Shown here: positions 37,384 to 47,706 of the stretch, in pieces
How the letters are laid out: every line of letters begins with the position of its first letter
Numbering within the stretch: the stretch's first letter is position 1
From: Stentor roeselii
Lineage: Eukaryota > Ciliophora > Heterotrichea > Heterotrichida > Stentoridae
Length of the DNA: 64,000 nt
Assembly (NCBI GenBank): GCA_006503475.1
Contig: RSEH01000194.1
Location: 27,174 to 91,173, forward strand
Reading direction: 5' to 3'
Translations under genes and position numbers: made by a program
The notes under the pieces: model-generated
What the model saw: only the letters and a program-made list of their open reading frames with translations
What the model was told of the DNA's origin: nothing
Databases searched by the model: none

Positions 37384-39882
37384 CTAAAGGTCATCAGTTT
37401 TCGGTTCTTCAGAATCATTTTTCTTTTCTTCTTGATTGTGTTTTTCTTCACTTTCAGCAGGTTGATCATCAGTATCATCTTTCTTTTCCTTTTCAGCTTG
37501 TTCCTTAGCATATTTTTCTTTAAACTTTTCCCAATCAAAATTTTCATCAAATTTCATGAATTCCGGGAAATAAGGTTTTTTTTCTTTCGGTTTAGCCATT
37601 CTTTTAAGTTTTTCAACAAGTCCTTCAACAGTTTTCACTTTTTTTTCAACCTGTTTAGAAGTAAAGGCCAAAGGTTGCCAAGGTTGCATGATTTTTTGTT
37701 CAATGACTTTATTTTCAATCCATTCTAAAGTTTCATTAAGAGTCTTCCAAGTTAAGTTAACCTCTTCAGCAGGTAGCCAAGGTTTAGTTTTATTAGCCAA
37801 GATTAAATCATCTTCAAATTTTTTTAGTTCTTTTCTGGCTTTATCAACAGCCGGGTCTCTTAAACTAAATTCCTTTTCTCTTTCAACAGCCTCTTTAAAG
37901 CTGCTAACAAGTTCTTTTTTCTTATCAGTCACGTTTTGTAAACTTGCAGAGATAAATTCTTCAGACTCCATCCAATCCTTTACTTCTTGAACTTTACTCC
38001 TGAGTTCATCACGTTCTTCAGAGGTGGTCACAGTTTCAAAGAGTGACTCATCAAGTTTATCACTAAGTGAATAAATATAAGACTCGATATCGTTTTTCGC
38101 TTCAGACAACTCACGAGCGGCGATTTCAGCGTCTTTAAACTCCTGAAGACTTGTTTTGATCCTTTTAAGTTCTGTGTTGTTCAGAAGTCTAGGAATGCCA
38201 GTATGGAAAAACTGGTGTTTTAAAGGAATCAAGCGAGTTTCATTACTCGGAACAGCTTTCGTTTTAAGTTTTTTCTCAGTTTTCAAGTCAGGCTGGTCAT
38301 TTGTAAGGTTTTCTTCAAAGAAGCTTAAATTTTTTTCAATGGTTTCAACGAAAACCGCGTCGACTTTATAAAGAAAAGCAAGTGACGAGTAGTCAATAGC
38401 GAAGGTAAAAACAGTTTTAAATTCAGTAACAGTAATATTTTCAAATCCAGTCACTTCATAATACCCTAAAGGTCTCTGTTCATCCCCTTCAAAGAGTTCA
38501 ACAAAGACATTCTGGGTGTAGTTCGTAGAATGATAGTACAAAATACCAGCTTGTGAATACCTTTCAAACACGACTAGTTCTTCCAAGACATTCTTCTCCG
38601 AGTCAAGAAACTTTGCAGTGATTTTTTTCTGAGAGACATCTTTGAGCCATAAAGGCTTCACCTGCACAATAGAGCTGAAGTTCGCTGCTAACAAGGCCGA
38701 ACCATGCGCCATGGACTCGTCTCCATTAAGATGAGTGCTGCAGTCAAACCCGGTGGACTCTTTAATAATCTCCTGAACACGAGGAATACGGCTAACGCCT
38801 CCTAAAATCTCTAAAAACAAGACCTGTTCTTTGCTAACGCCTGCTATTTCAAGAGCATCTTTTATAGGCTTCACAAGTCGCTCAGAATAAGAATTGATGA
38901 GACTTTCAAGTTCTTCTCTTTTCAGGTTGTAGCTGAAGTCGATACCTTTGTAGATGTTGTTCACGATTACTAAACTCACTCGACTTGCACTTAAAACCTT
39001 TTTCGCGATATTCGCCTGGACAACGAGCCTTGTCATTACTTTTTTATTATCTTTCACAGAGACCTTATGAGAAGCTTCAAATTTATCAGCCAAGTACTCC
39101 GCAAGTAAAGCGTCAAAAGTGCTTCCTCCGAGATGTTCATCGAAAGTTTGTGCAAGAATCTCTACAAATTCAATAGTTTTCGACGAGTTTAAACTCGTGG
39201 TATTGACAGTCGAGTACCTTACAAGAGTAGTCTGGAGATAAGAAGCTCCAAGATTATAAAAAATAACAAAAACGTCTTTTTCAACATCAAGTCGATCAAG
39301 TCCATAATAAAAAGCAGCAGCTGTGTTTTCATTCACTAATGTCAAGACGTTTAAACCAGCGGCAGTTGCCGAGTTGAGCATTCGAATACGAGTATCTCGA
39401 TTCCAGAAGTTAGGAACAGTGATTGCGCAATCTTTTACTGAAGTTTCTCCGAATTTTTCAGACATTTCTCGAACGTGTTCAAGCATCATCGCTGTGACTT
39501 CTTCAAGTTCAAGGTGGTTTTCTTTTACGTTTATGAGAAGAGAGGAACGTTCAGAGTTCTCAGAAAGTGGAACTGGCGAGTAAATTCTTTCGAAGTGGGA
39601 CAAGGACAGGTTTGAGAAAAGGTTGTGAGTGAAGGTCAAGGCTCGCTCTGGACGTTTGCCTTGCTCTTTTAAAGCGTTGAAGCCGTATTCTCGCCCGTTG
39701 TCGGTGAAGGCGATTGAAAATGGAGTTGATCTTTTTGACTGCTCGTTTTCGACTATTACAAGTTTTTTACCTGGACGGATTATTGAAGTCTATTTGGGTT
39801 ATACTTTTATTAGCTCTGAACCGAAGTCGACTCCTATCAGGGCTGAATAAGATGTTGAAAGTAATAAAAAGAAATTCAACAT
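37384..39882 (-). CDS. HYOU1: ER-lumenal HSP110-type chaperone HYOU1/GRP170, one intron
   Basis: Removing the intron at 39790-39804 gives 827 residues starting MLNFFLLLSTSYSA (signal peptide). The HSP70-type ATPase follows: IGVDFGSELIK phosphate loop 1, ITVPNFW, LVNENTAAAFYYG and LGGVSRIPRVQE. The beta domain and a long acidic, Lys/Glu-rich loop with helical bundle follow, as in GRP170. It acts as nucleotide exchange factor for BiP and holds unfolded proteins in the ER. The C-terminus ends TDDL; this could be a variant of the KDEL-type retrieval signal. The ATPase region around IFYNLGASYLQTTLVRY has lost some canonical Gly/Thr of phosphate loop 2. Confidence 0.93.
39790..39804 (-). other. 15-nt intron (GTATAACCCAAATAG)
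   Basis: Removal joins GSELIK to TSIIRPG and restores the ATPase N-terminus. Unspliced it gives TAA and TAG. Confidence 0.94.
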
Positions 39883-40099
39883 ACGTGTTTTATTATTAGG
39901 GATTTATGGAATTTACACGTGTTTATATGGAAATGTTTGATTTTTTATGGGATTTGGGTTTAAATGAGTGTTTTTTATGAAAATTTTAGGAGGGCTTTAA
40001 TGATTGATGATTATTTAGGGTTATTATAAAATTTTGATAGTTTTAAAAGATGTTTTTTAGCAGAATGTTTAATCTTTATAAGCTAGCAATAATTATTCC

Positions 40100-40591
40100 T
40101 TATATGTCCTTTATCGCGATTCTTGAAATGACTAATTCATTCACCCTTTCATCAGCAGGTATTTTAAACTCATTTTGAATTTTCTTCAAATCCGTGTACC
40201 TTGAAAGTCCTTGAAAGCCGACTAAATCTCCTTCAACAAGTCTTTTCACCCTTTCAAACTCATCCCTATCAAAAGTGACTAAAACGATTTCTTTACTTTC
40301 TTCTTGAATCCCGAACCTGATCAAACTTTCCCTGATATTCGAACTTCCAGACAAATAATAAACCATGTCAAGAAAAACATTATTAGTCTTCGAATTTCCA
40401 TTATTCCTCGCCTGTAAAGCTCTACAACAAGCCAACAAAAGATGATCCAAATTAAGCAAAAGTGCAGGATTTACAAAGCCACATCGAAGTTCTTTCACTT
40501 GTCCTTTCAACACATTTGAATTTGAAACATTTTCAAAAAGACCGAAACAAATTTGCTGTTCAGGAAAGATCTCAAGAATGAAAGTTTCCAT
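40100..40591 (-). CDS. TPRKB: TPRKB/Cgi121 subunit of the KEOPS complex
   Basis: The 163-residue product is of standard Cgi121 length. The pattern LKGQVKELRCGFVNPALLLNLDHLLLACCRALQARNNGNSKTNNVFLDMVYYLSGSSNIRESLIRFGI reproduces the N-KTxxxxxExxYxLSxxxNIxExxxxFGI core of the family. KEOPS makes the universal t6A37 modification of ANN-decoding tRNAs; Cgi121 binds tRNA 3' ends and PRPK/Bud32. It is divergent from the IQ/myosin-like gene, with 29 bp between start codons. Confidence 0.92.
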   Translation of the reverse strand: METFILEIFPEQQICFGLFENVSNSNVLKGQVKELRCGFVNPALLLNLDHLLLACCRALQARNNGNSKTNNVFLDMVYYLSGSSNIRESLIRFGIQEESKEIVLVTFDRDEFERVKRLVEGDLVGFQGLSRYTDLKKIQNEFKIPADERVNELVISRIAIKDI

Positions 40592-40620
40592 GTTCTTCTT
40601 ATTAACCCATTTTCTTTTTC

Positions 40621-43542
40621 ATGATTCGAAAAAATTCTGAAAAGTTTGAAAAAGTTGTTTTGAGGAAGGACAAAGAAGACCATTGCTTGATTGATGATCT
40701 TGAAGACTTGCAGGACAAGTCTTCTGAAAATATTCAAAAAGTTCTTCGTGAACGACTCGCTATTGGAGAAGACTTCACTTTTGCTGGAAAGAATTTGATT
40801 CATGTGGACTCAGGGTCTAATAAAATCAACCTTTTGAAGAGGTTTACTGGGAAAGTCTTTCAAGAGATGAAGAAAAATAAAGTAAATCAAGTTGTTTCTT
40901 TCGCTGGATCTTCTTTAAGGGCCAAGGAAATCAATAAAAATACGATTTTAACTGAAATTGCTTTGATGTCGAATAGCAAGTTGGAATTTGTCGAAGCTGT
41001 TCAAAGTGCTGTGGAACTTGTGAATATATTTGGAAGTGATGGGGAAAATATTTGTTATGCTGAATGCTTGGATATTGGATTTGATTATAGGTTTTATATT
41101 TGTGATTGCAGGGTCAATGCGAAAATTGTGGACTTTGAAATGGAAAGAAACTCTGGAATTTTTAGGATTTTGATGTCGTTGTCGGACCCTACTCGACAGC
41201 ATCTTGGGTTGATCAATTGGCCAGTCGACAACAAAAACATAGAACTTCATCAAAAATTCAAATCAAACCTTGAAATCCTCGGAATCAGCTGGTTCGAGAT
41301 CCTAGACCTAATGGAGCTTCTTTCAGTAAGTCTCCTCTGCGACAGTCTCACCTTTGAAACCTCCAGTTTCACCCTGGCAGGTCAAAAGCCGAGCAACACA
41401 TTCACTCCAGTCCTTTGCAAGTCCTTCCAAAAGATCTGCAAACTTTTAGGCCTTGTCCCAGGGCGCTTCAGCGAATTTCTCACTTCTTCCAACAAATACC
41501 AAGGACTTGAAATGTTGAAATCCTTAAAAAAACTTCTTCTTTTCCTGGCATTCGAAGGACTTTTAACGAAAATCAATTCAGGTTTAAAGAAAAAGGCTTC
41601 AGAGTTACGACTTGGGAAAAAAAGTTTTACTTTAAAGCTGTTGACAAGTCCTCTTGCGAAGACTAAAGCGACAATTGAAGGTTTTTTAAGCAACTTGATG
41701 ACAGAGTGTTTTGAATTTGTGAGTTATGAGGAATACTTATCACTGTTGACGACGATTTATGAGGAAAAAATGCCAGCTTCTAAGATTTCAGTACCGCGAT
41801 GCAGGTATATCCTTGAATTATTCCTTGATAAGTCCTTCGGACTATTAGCCAACTTTTCTAATGAGAACTTCTGGAAGAAGCTTTTTAAAGAAATCGCAGA
41901 AGACTCGGTTTACAATAAAATCCTGGGAATTGAAGATGAGACTTTAACGATAAACTTCTCCTGGGGAAGCAACTCTTATCATTTGCCTTCACTTTTAACG
42001 CAATTTCAACAGTTCCCTGGAAAATCAGTGACTGATCTACTTAAAAAATGCAGTCATCGGCTGGTACTGGCTTCAGTTGATTCTTTTTTTAACTTTGACT
42101 ACAAAAATTACTTGAATTTTTTGATTTCTGAACTTTTAGAAGATGCTTCTGGGCTCAACATGCATGTTTTATTTAACTTCAAAGATGTGAAAGATGTGGT
42201 CTTTGAAAGTTCTGTTGTTTCAATGGTTAGTTTGCCTTGCAGGGTGTTAATCAGCAGGAAGGTCTTGAATTCTGAACTGCTTAAAAGAAACGGCCTCAAA
42301 TTCCAAATGACTGAAAATTTTTACTTCCTTGGAAAAGATTCGCAAGATTTAATTTCTAAAGTCATTAACGCGAAAATCCCGAATTTTAACTGCTCTGGGA
42401 TTCAAGTCGTTTCAGATTCACGTTTAAACGGCCCGAAAATCCCGGAATACGTCGACCCAGTCGTAAAACCAATGAAAAAGCCTCCCAGATCTTCAAGTTC
42501 AAAATTAAGAGTTTTTTCAGTCCAGTCCTCAAAAACATCTTCGAAATTTCTAAACAGTTCTTTAAAAAACTTCAAAAATTACTCATTTACTGACTCGATT
42601 CAGGAAGTTACCAAAATTCAAGCGTTTTGGAGAGGGTTTAAAGCAAGAAGATACTTTAGATCATTGAAAAGACTTACTCAAGCAGCAGTAAAAATCCAGA
42701 AAGTTTGGAAAGGTTTTCAATCACGTAAAAAATTTAACTTTTTCCACTTTTTAACCTGCATCAAGTTCATCCAAAGGCTTTACAAGAAGTGGCATTATCG
42801 AAAAACACAAGCAGCTAAAAAGATCCAATATTTTTTTATTAAAAAAAGGTACCGACTTTCCTTTTACTCAAGAAGAAACTCGAAACAACTGACAAATTCC
42901 GGAAATTTCACGTTTAAAACAGCGCAGAGGTCAATTGAAAGAAGTAAAAAGTTTGATAAACTTAAAAACCAGTTCAAATTCAAACCAGCCCTAGGGAAGA
43001 AAAGCAATGAACTGGCAAATTCTATGAAAATAAAGAACAACTCACAGATGAAAGTTGAGGACAGGCTCTTGTTGAAAGGTCGAGAACTGAGTGAAAAGAA
43101 AGACTTGGCGATTATCAATAAAAAAAGGGCAGAATTGCCTTTAAGGCCTTCAGGTTCAGTGAAAACATTTAATAAGCGCTTTTACGAAGACAACTTGAAG
43201 TTCATGAATGACAAGAAAAGATCTTTGAAGGACTTGAGGGTCTTAAAGAACCAAAAAGAACTGGCAAACTGCACTTTTCGCCCAGTGACCAACAATAAGA
43301 ACAGGTCAAGGTCAGCGATGGAAACCGTTGACGAGCTTTACAGATGGAAGATGAAAAAAGACAAAAGACTTGAAAACGAAAGAAAAGAAATCGAAAATGA
43401 AGCCAGCTCAAAATTAAGCAATTTCAAGGCTTGTTCTAAATCATCATTAATTGTAAAAGGGAAGAAACAGGAAGAACAAAACAAGCAGGTCTTTCTTCAA
43501 GAACTTCAAAAATCGGTGACTCCTTATTGGCCGAATAAATAA
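40621..43542 (+). CDS. Myosin-like protein with degenerate motor domain and IQ motifs
   Basis: The 973-residue product looks like a highly diverged myosin. Residues 70-200 follow the myosin motor order: KVFQEMKKNKVNQVVSFAGSSLRAKE where myosins have ...NQSIIISGESGAGKTE, and ERNSGIFRILMSL...LGL where myosins have ERNYHIFYQLL...LGL. P-loop Gly/Lys/Thr are replaced (residues 94-103), and switch I NxxSSR is GENICYA. Motor ATPase activity is therefore probably lost. Four IQ-type motifs follow at about 662-752 (for example IQAFWRGFKARRYF, IQKVWKGFQSRKKF), which bind calmodulin-like chains. The tail is basic with ELANCTFRPVTN. The myosin assignment is by pattern, not alignment. Confidence 0.65.
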   Translation: MIRKNSEKFEKVVLRKDKEDHCLIDDLEDLQDKSSENIQKVLRERLAIGEDFTFAGKNLIHVDSGSNKINLLKRFTGKVFQEMKKNKVNQVVSFAGSSLRAKEINKNTILTEIALMSNSKLEFVEAVQSAVELVNIFGSDGENICYAECLDIGFDYRFYICDCRVNAKIVDFEMERNSGIFRILMSLSDPTRQHLGLINWPVDNKNIELHQKFKSNLEILGISWFEILDLMELLSVSLLCDSLTFETSSFTLAGQKPSNTFTPVLCKSFQKICKLLGLVPGRFSEFLTSSNKYQGLEMLKSLKKLLLFLAFEGLLTKINSGLKKKASELRLGKKSFTLKLLTSPLAKTKATIEGFLSNLMTECFEFVSYEEYLSLLTTIYEEKMPASKISVPRCRYILELFLDKSFGLLANFSNENFWKKLFKEIAEDSVYNKILGIEDETLTINFSWGSNSYHLPSLLTQFQQFPGKSVTDLLKKCSHRLVLASVDSFFNFDYKNYLNFLISELLEDASGLNMHVLFNFKDVKDVVFESSVVSMVSLPCRVLISRKVLNSELLKRNGLKFQMTENFYFLGKDSQDLISKVINAKIPNFNCSGIQVVSDSRLNGPKIPEYVDPVVKPMKKPPRSSSSKLRVFSVQSSKTSSKFLNSSLKNFKNYSFTDSIQEVTKIQAFWRGFKARRYFRSLKRLTQAAVKIQKVWKGFQSRKKFNFFHFLTCIKFIQRLYKKWHYRKTQAAKKIQYFFIKKRYRLSFYSRRNSKQLTNSGNFTFKTAQRSIERSKKFDKLKNQFKFKPALGKKSNELANSMKIKNNSQMKVEDRLLLKGRELSEKKDLAIINKKRAELPLRPSGSVKTFNKRFYEDNLKFMNDKKRSLKDLRVLKNQKELANCTFRPVTNNKNRSRSAMETVDELYRWKMKKDKRLENERKEIENEASSKLSNFKACSKSSLIVKGKKQEEQNKQVFLQELQKSVTPYWPNK

Positions 43543-43553
43543 TGTAGTTATAA

Positions 43554-43904
43554 ATGCAAAAAAACCCCAGGGTGGTCTATGTCGGCAACTTGGATGAGGA
43601 GGTCACTGAGGCCTTGATTTATGAAAATTTTGTGCCTTTTGGAGATATCAGGAATATTGAGATACCTAAAGACCCCATCAGTCAACAAAGTCGTGGATTC
43701 GCTTTTGTTGAGTTTGATGAGGAAAATGACGCCGCTCATGCTATTTTTAATAAACATAACGCGATTATTCGTGATAGAGCTATTGTTGTTGAACCTTCTC
43801 GACCTACTAGACCCAAAGAACTCCTGAATAAACCTATTTGGGCTGATGAAGATTATTATCAAAAGTATTATAATTCTGAACAACCCAGTAAACATTTAGC
43901 TTAA
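43554..43904 (+). CDS. RRM protein resembling the N-terminal half of cyclophilin E (CYP33)
   Basis: The 116-residue product is one RRM: RNP2 VYVGNL and RNP1 RGFAFVEF, with GDIRNIEIP between. After the RRM, PIWADEDYYQKYY resembles the PVWSDDDWLKKF linker of cyclophilin E. In animals this RRM is fused to a peptidyl-prolyl isomerase; here the frame ends with TAA at once, and no isomerase domain follows within the next 280 bp. In other species the RRM binds RNA and MLL-type PHD fingers. The gene begins TTATAAATG, 11 bp after the previous stop. Confidence 0.85.
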   Translation: MQKNPRVVYVGNLDEEVTEALIYENFVPFGDIRNIEIPKDPISQQSRGFAFVEFDEENDAAHAIFNKHNAIIRDRAIVVEPSRPTRPKELLNKPIWADEDYYQKYYNSEQPSKHLA

Positions 43905-44185
43905 GGAATTTTTAGATTATTGGAATGATGATTTTTTTAGATGAAAATTGATTGTTTTTTATTTTTCGGTGATTATGATTAAGACGTGTGTTTATTTTGA
44001 ATAAGAAAATTAATCTAGGGCTAAGAATTTGAAGATGAGTGAAATAAAAATTAACTTTGAGTGATATTCTGCGCTTTCACTCTAAATATAGAGGATTGCG
44101 AATTATTCTTATTATTAAAAAAATTTTTACAATTTTTCAAATATTTTCACTATTCTTATTTATTCTAATCTCTTCTTGACTCATA
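43905..44185. other. Intergenic spacer
   Basis: About 280 bp, AT-rich and without genes. The + strand is G/T-rich to about 44060, then A/C-rich. Confidence 0.6.
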
Positions 44186-45265
44186 TCAAAATAGTTTCTT
44201 GACATAGTCTATATCTGGGATACTTCTAAGCCTTCGACTGACATATAAAAGTATGTCACTATATCGAACATTAACTTCATTGAAAATTTCACTGAAGGTA
44301 ATGGTATCATCAATAATCTCAGTCATCATCTCATTTCCAGTGCTGACTTTCACTTTATCTCTGAAATATGTCTCAAATTCTAAAATTTCCTTATTATATA
44401 GATTATCTGTGATAACATAAATGCAGATTCCAAGACAAACATTTATCGATACTGAATTTTTATCGTTTTTCATGTCATTGAAGACATTTCCAAGTGTTTC
44501 ATACAAGTTATTCAAGAAATTCTGAATAAAAGACGTATTTATTAATCTTTGTAAATCAGCTCTCTCATCAGGATTGGTTTTCAGTGCCAAGTTAATAAAT
44601 TCAGCCTGACAAGGTTCTAACCCCTGGAAATTAACAGGTTTTCCATGTAATTCATGCAAATCGTTATAATTTTTAGCAAAAAAAGGGTGAAAACCATTCA
44701 AGATTTCATAAATCATGCATCCAAGGGCCCAAATGTCTACTTTCGAGGTATAGTGATTTGAAAGAAACATCTCAGGAGCCATATTCAAAGGTGTTCCACA
44801 ACAGGTGAGAAGTAAATCATTGTCAACATCTCTTGCCAGTCCAAAGTCAGCCACCTTGCATATTCCTCGAGTTATCAAGAAATTTTCTAGTTTTAGGTCT
44901 CGATGAACCAGGTTATGTGAGTGGATTTGTTTGATAGATCGTAAAATGTCACAAATTATGGTCATTTTACCTGGCGTTTTTAATTTTTTCGATGATAAAT
45001 ACATCTTTAAACTACCTTCTTTGCAATACTCAAGAACTATGTGAATGAATCTTTCCTCTTGTATTTCTTCTATCAATCTCACCACATTTGGAGTGTTAAA
45101 CAAAATTCCAAAAGCTTTAGATTCCCGAGTTATTGATTTTTTGTTTGAGTTATTGATTTGAATTGATTTAATAGCTACTAGTGTCCTTTTTGATTTATGT
45201 TTATACAGGTTTACTGTTCCAGATGATCCATCTCCTAGATTTCTAATGAACTTATAATGATTCAT
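44186..45265 (-). CDS. Ser/Thr protein kinase with short C-terminal extension
   Basis: The 359-residue product has a full kinase domain: glycine loop LGDGSSGTV, AIKSI lysine, HRDLKLEN catalytic loop, DFG in ADFGLA, CGTPLNMAPEM and DIWALG. It ends in TGA. The final 100 residues after the kinase domain are not recognised. The subgroup is uncertain: ULK/NEK/CAMK-like, with no regulatory domain. Base composition is clearly more AT-rich than the housekeeping genes to its left, and it borders 2.4 kb of noncoding DNA, as expected for one member of the large kinase expansions of ciliates. Confidence 0.9.
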   Translation of the reverse strand: MNHYKFIRNLGDGSSGTVNLYKHKSKRTLVAIKSIQINNSNKKSITRESKAFGILFNTPNVVRLIEEIQEERFIHIVLEYCKEGSLKMYLSSKKLKTPGKMTIICDILRSIKQIHSHNLVHRDLKLENFLITRGICKVADFGLARDVDNDLLLTCCGTPLNMAPEMFLSNHYTSKVDIWALGCMIYEILNGFHPFFAKNYNDLHELHGKPVNFQGLEPCQAEFINLALKTNPDERADLQRLINTSFIQNFLNNLYETLGNVFNDMKNDKNSVSINVCLGICIYVITDNLYNKEILEFETYFRDKVKVSTGNEMMTEIIDDTITFSEIFNEVNVRYSDILLYVSRRLRSIPDIDYVKKLF

Positions 45266-47706
45266 AATAATTATATAATTGTTTGAAAAATGAAGAATAA
45301 GCTTGAGTAAATGAGAGAATCATATTAATTTCAAAGATTTTTGATTGAGCATTTATATAACTTTTGATTTGACACACTGATGTTAGAAAATCTTAGATAA
45401 ATCTTTATTTTTATAAATTTTCAAGATTATAGTAAAAGTTTTAGCAGTTTTTTGACTCTTTGTTTAAATTTTGGATCAAATATTTATTTTATTTAATTTA
45501 CATAACTTATGTTTCTTAGATTTTAGAATGTATTTGAGATAGTGACTCTTTCAGTTAAAAACTTAGATAAAAAATCTCTTATTTTTGAATTGATTTAAGT
45601 AATCTTGATCAAATGATTCATTTGAAACACAGATAAAAATATGATTGATTCAAAATTTCATCTCTAATCTTCTTAGATTTTCAAGAAATCTACAAAATTT
45701 TCAATATAGTTTAAAAGATGATTGAATTTTTTTAAGTAAGGATTAGCTAATAATATATTCTACAAAATTGAATAAAATATTGAACTGAAAAAAAATTACT
45801 TAAGTTTAAGATTTGATAGATTTTTATCAAATTTAGGAATTATCGATCGATTTCTATATTTATCTTTCAAAAGAACTTAGGAATGTTGAATGTTAGAAAT
45901 TTAAATTTTTATCTTCAATATTGAAAGCAACAAACTTATGAAATTCAAAGGTACTCTTGAGACTTTTTAGATTTATATTAAAACTCAACTGTACTAATTA
46001 TGAATTAGGTAATGAAACAATATTAGATTATTTATTTGTCTAATATGTGCTTAAGCCATTTAATCGAGGAGACATTTACGATACAGAAGATTAAAAATTC
46101 ATTATAACCATAATTTAATTGGTCTTACAATTACAATGATTAATTAATAAAACTAGAGTCTTAGGAGAAGTGGAAAATTCTTTACCTCTTTCGTGTGTTA
46201 CAGACTTTCAAGTTATTTTAAGATTATTCACATCTCTCAAAACTTGAGAGAAATAGACTAATATTATGATTGAATTTATATTGAAGTTTGCGCTTTAAAT
46301 TTTTTGTATTTAGATTTTCTGATGATTTCTCACAGTATTCATTCAGTCATTGATTAAAACCTAGATTTAAAAGGATTGATAATTAGCGTTCGTTTTGGAG
46401 TTAATTTTAGTTTAGCCTTCGAAAATTATTTATTATTTATTAATATTGTAAATTGGGCTATACTACCTTACAATACTCTACTATTTTTTAAATTAATCAA
46501 GCACTTATAATTTAATATTTCTTCCTTTTATTTAAGTTAAAAGACCACTTAAAATTGAACATTAAGTAATTTCGATAATCGACTCGGATAAATATAATAA
46601 AAATTTTAAAAATCGCCATATATTACTAAAAGTTATACTAAATCAAAATATGGTGTTAAACTTAAGATGGGCTTGGGTAATATATTATGGATCCAAGTAG
46701 TACGTAAAGATATTCTTGAAGAAAGTGTATATTAATAAACGATTCCCTATATCCAAAAAACTTATGGGGAGAAAATATTACTTAATACCATGATCAGTTT
46801 ATGAAAAAGATATAAATTTTAGATTTCATTTGCACGGAAACAATTTAAGACTGGTACAAATAGGAAGATTATTGTGGAATACATAGTCAAGCGTCTTCAA
46901 AATCATTTGAAATTCTTGAGTAATCTGTAAAATCTTCACTTCTTAAATAGGAAATAAGACTGTTGATAATAATTAAGAGATAAACGATTTATTGAATATT
47001 TTAAGAGTTTGATTAATTATTTTCGTATATTATCAATCTTTCTTAGGAACTTATCAGTTTTACAATTTTTAGCTTGATTCGTGCAGATGATTGTTGAAAA
47101 AAGATTCATTAGAAAGTGTACCTGAAGTTACTTTTTACATAAATCTTAGTACACTATGATATCTGAATTTTGAATATTACATTTACATAATTATACTATT
47201 TAAAAAAATTACATGCACTTAATTTTCCCCAACTAGCTAATATAAGTTTGTAAAAATAGAGATTTTATACAAGTATATCAGAATAGGTAATAGTTAATTT
47301 AAATCAGTGATTGGATTTATTTTACTTAGTTGTAAACTAAAATACAAAACTTTTATTCGGCTGATCATAAAAGTTAAAAAACTAGAAGTTATGAACTTCC
47401 ACATACAAAACTCAAATATAGTTAATTATAAATACAGATTACAAAATCTTTGGGTAGCTTCTATTAAAAACATTCAATAATTTTAGTTCTGTTGGATAAT
47501 TACTAAGTGCCAAATATTTTCATGTTGAAAATATTACGTAAAAGTTTAACTTATTCAACTCAAAAATAATTATTATTCTAACTATTTATACATATCGATT
47601 TGAATATCTAAAGAATAACTTTTAACTGTGATCAAATCATTCTTGATATAAAATTATCTAAGCCCAATATCCAGAATATTCAAAAAAATTCACAATCATC
47701 GTAAAT
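45266..47706. other. AT-rich noncoding stretch, 2.4 kb
   Basis: No open frame, RNA gene or repeat array could be supported. Stops are frequent in all frames. Around 46600-46960 several frames give protein-like fragments interrupted by stops, possibly decayed coding sequence, but frame choice is ambiguous. Confidence 0.6.

Noticed and set aside
46600-46960. Possible gene read with TAA/TAG as glutamine
   Set aside because: Ignoring TAA and TAG opens protein-like frames, but at least two other frames look equally plausible in this AT-rich DNA, and the rest of the window uses standard stops. No frame can be preferred.
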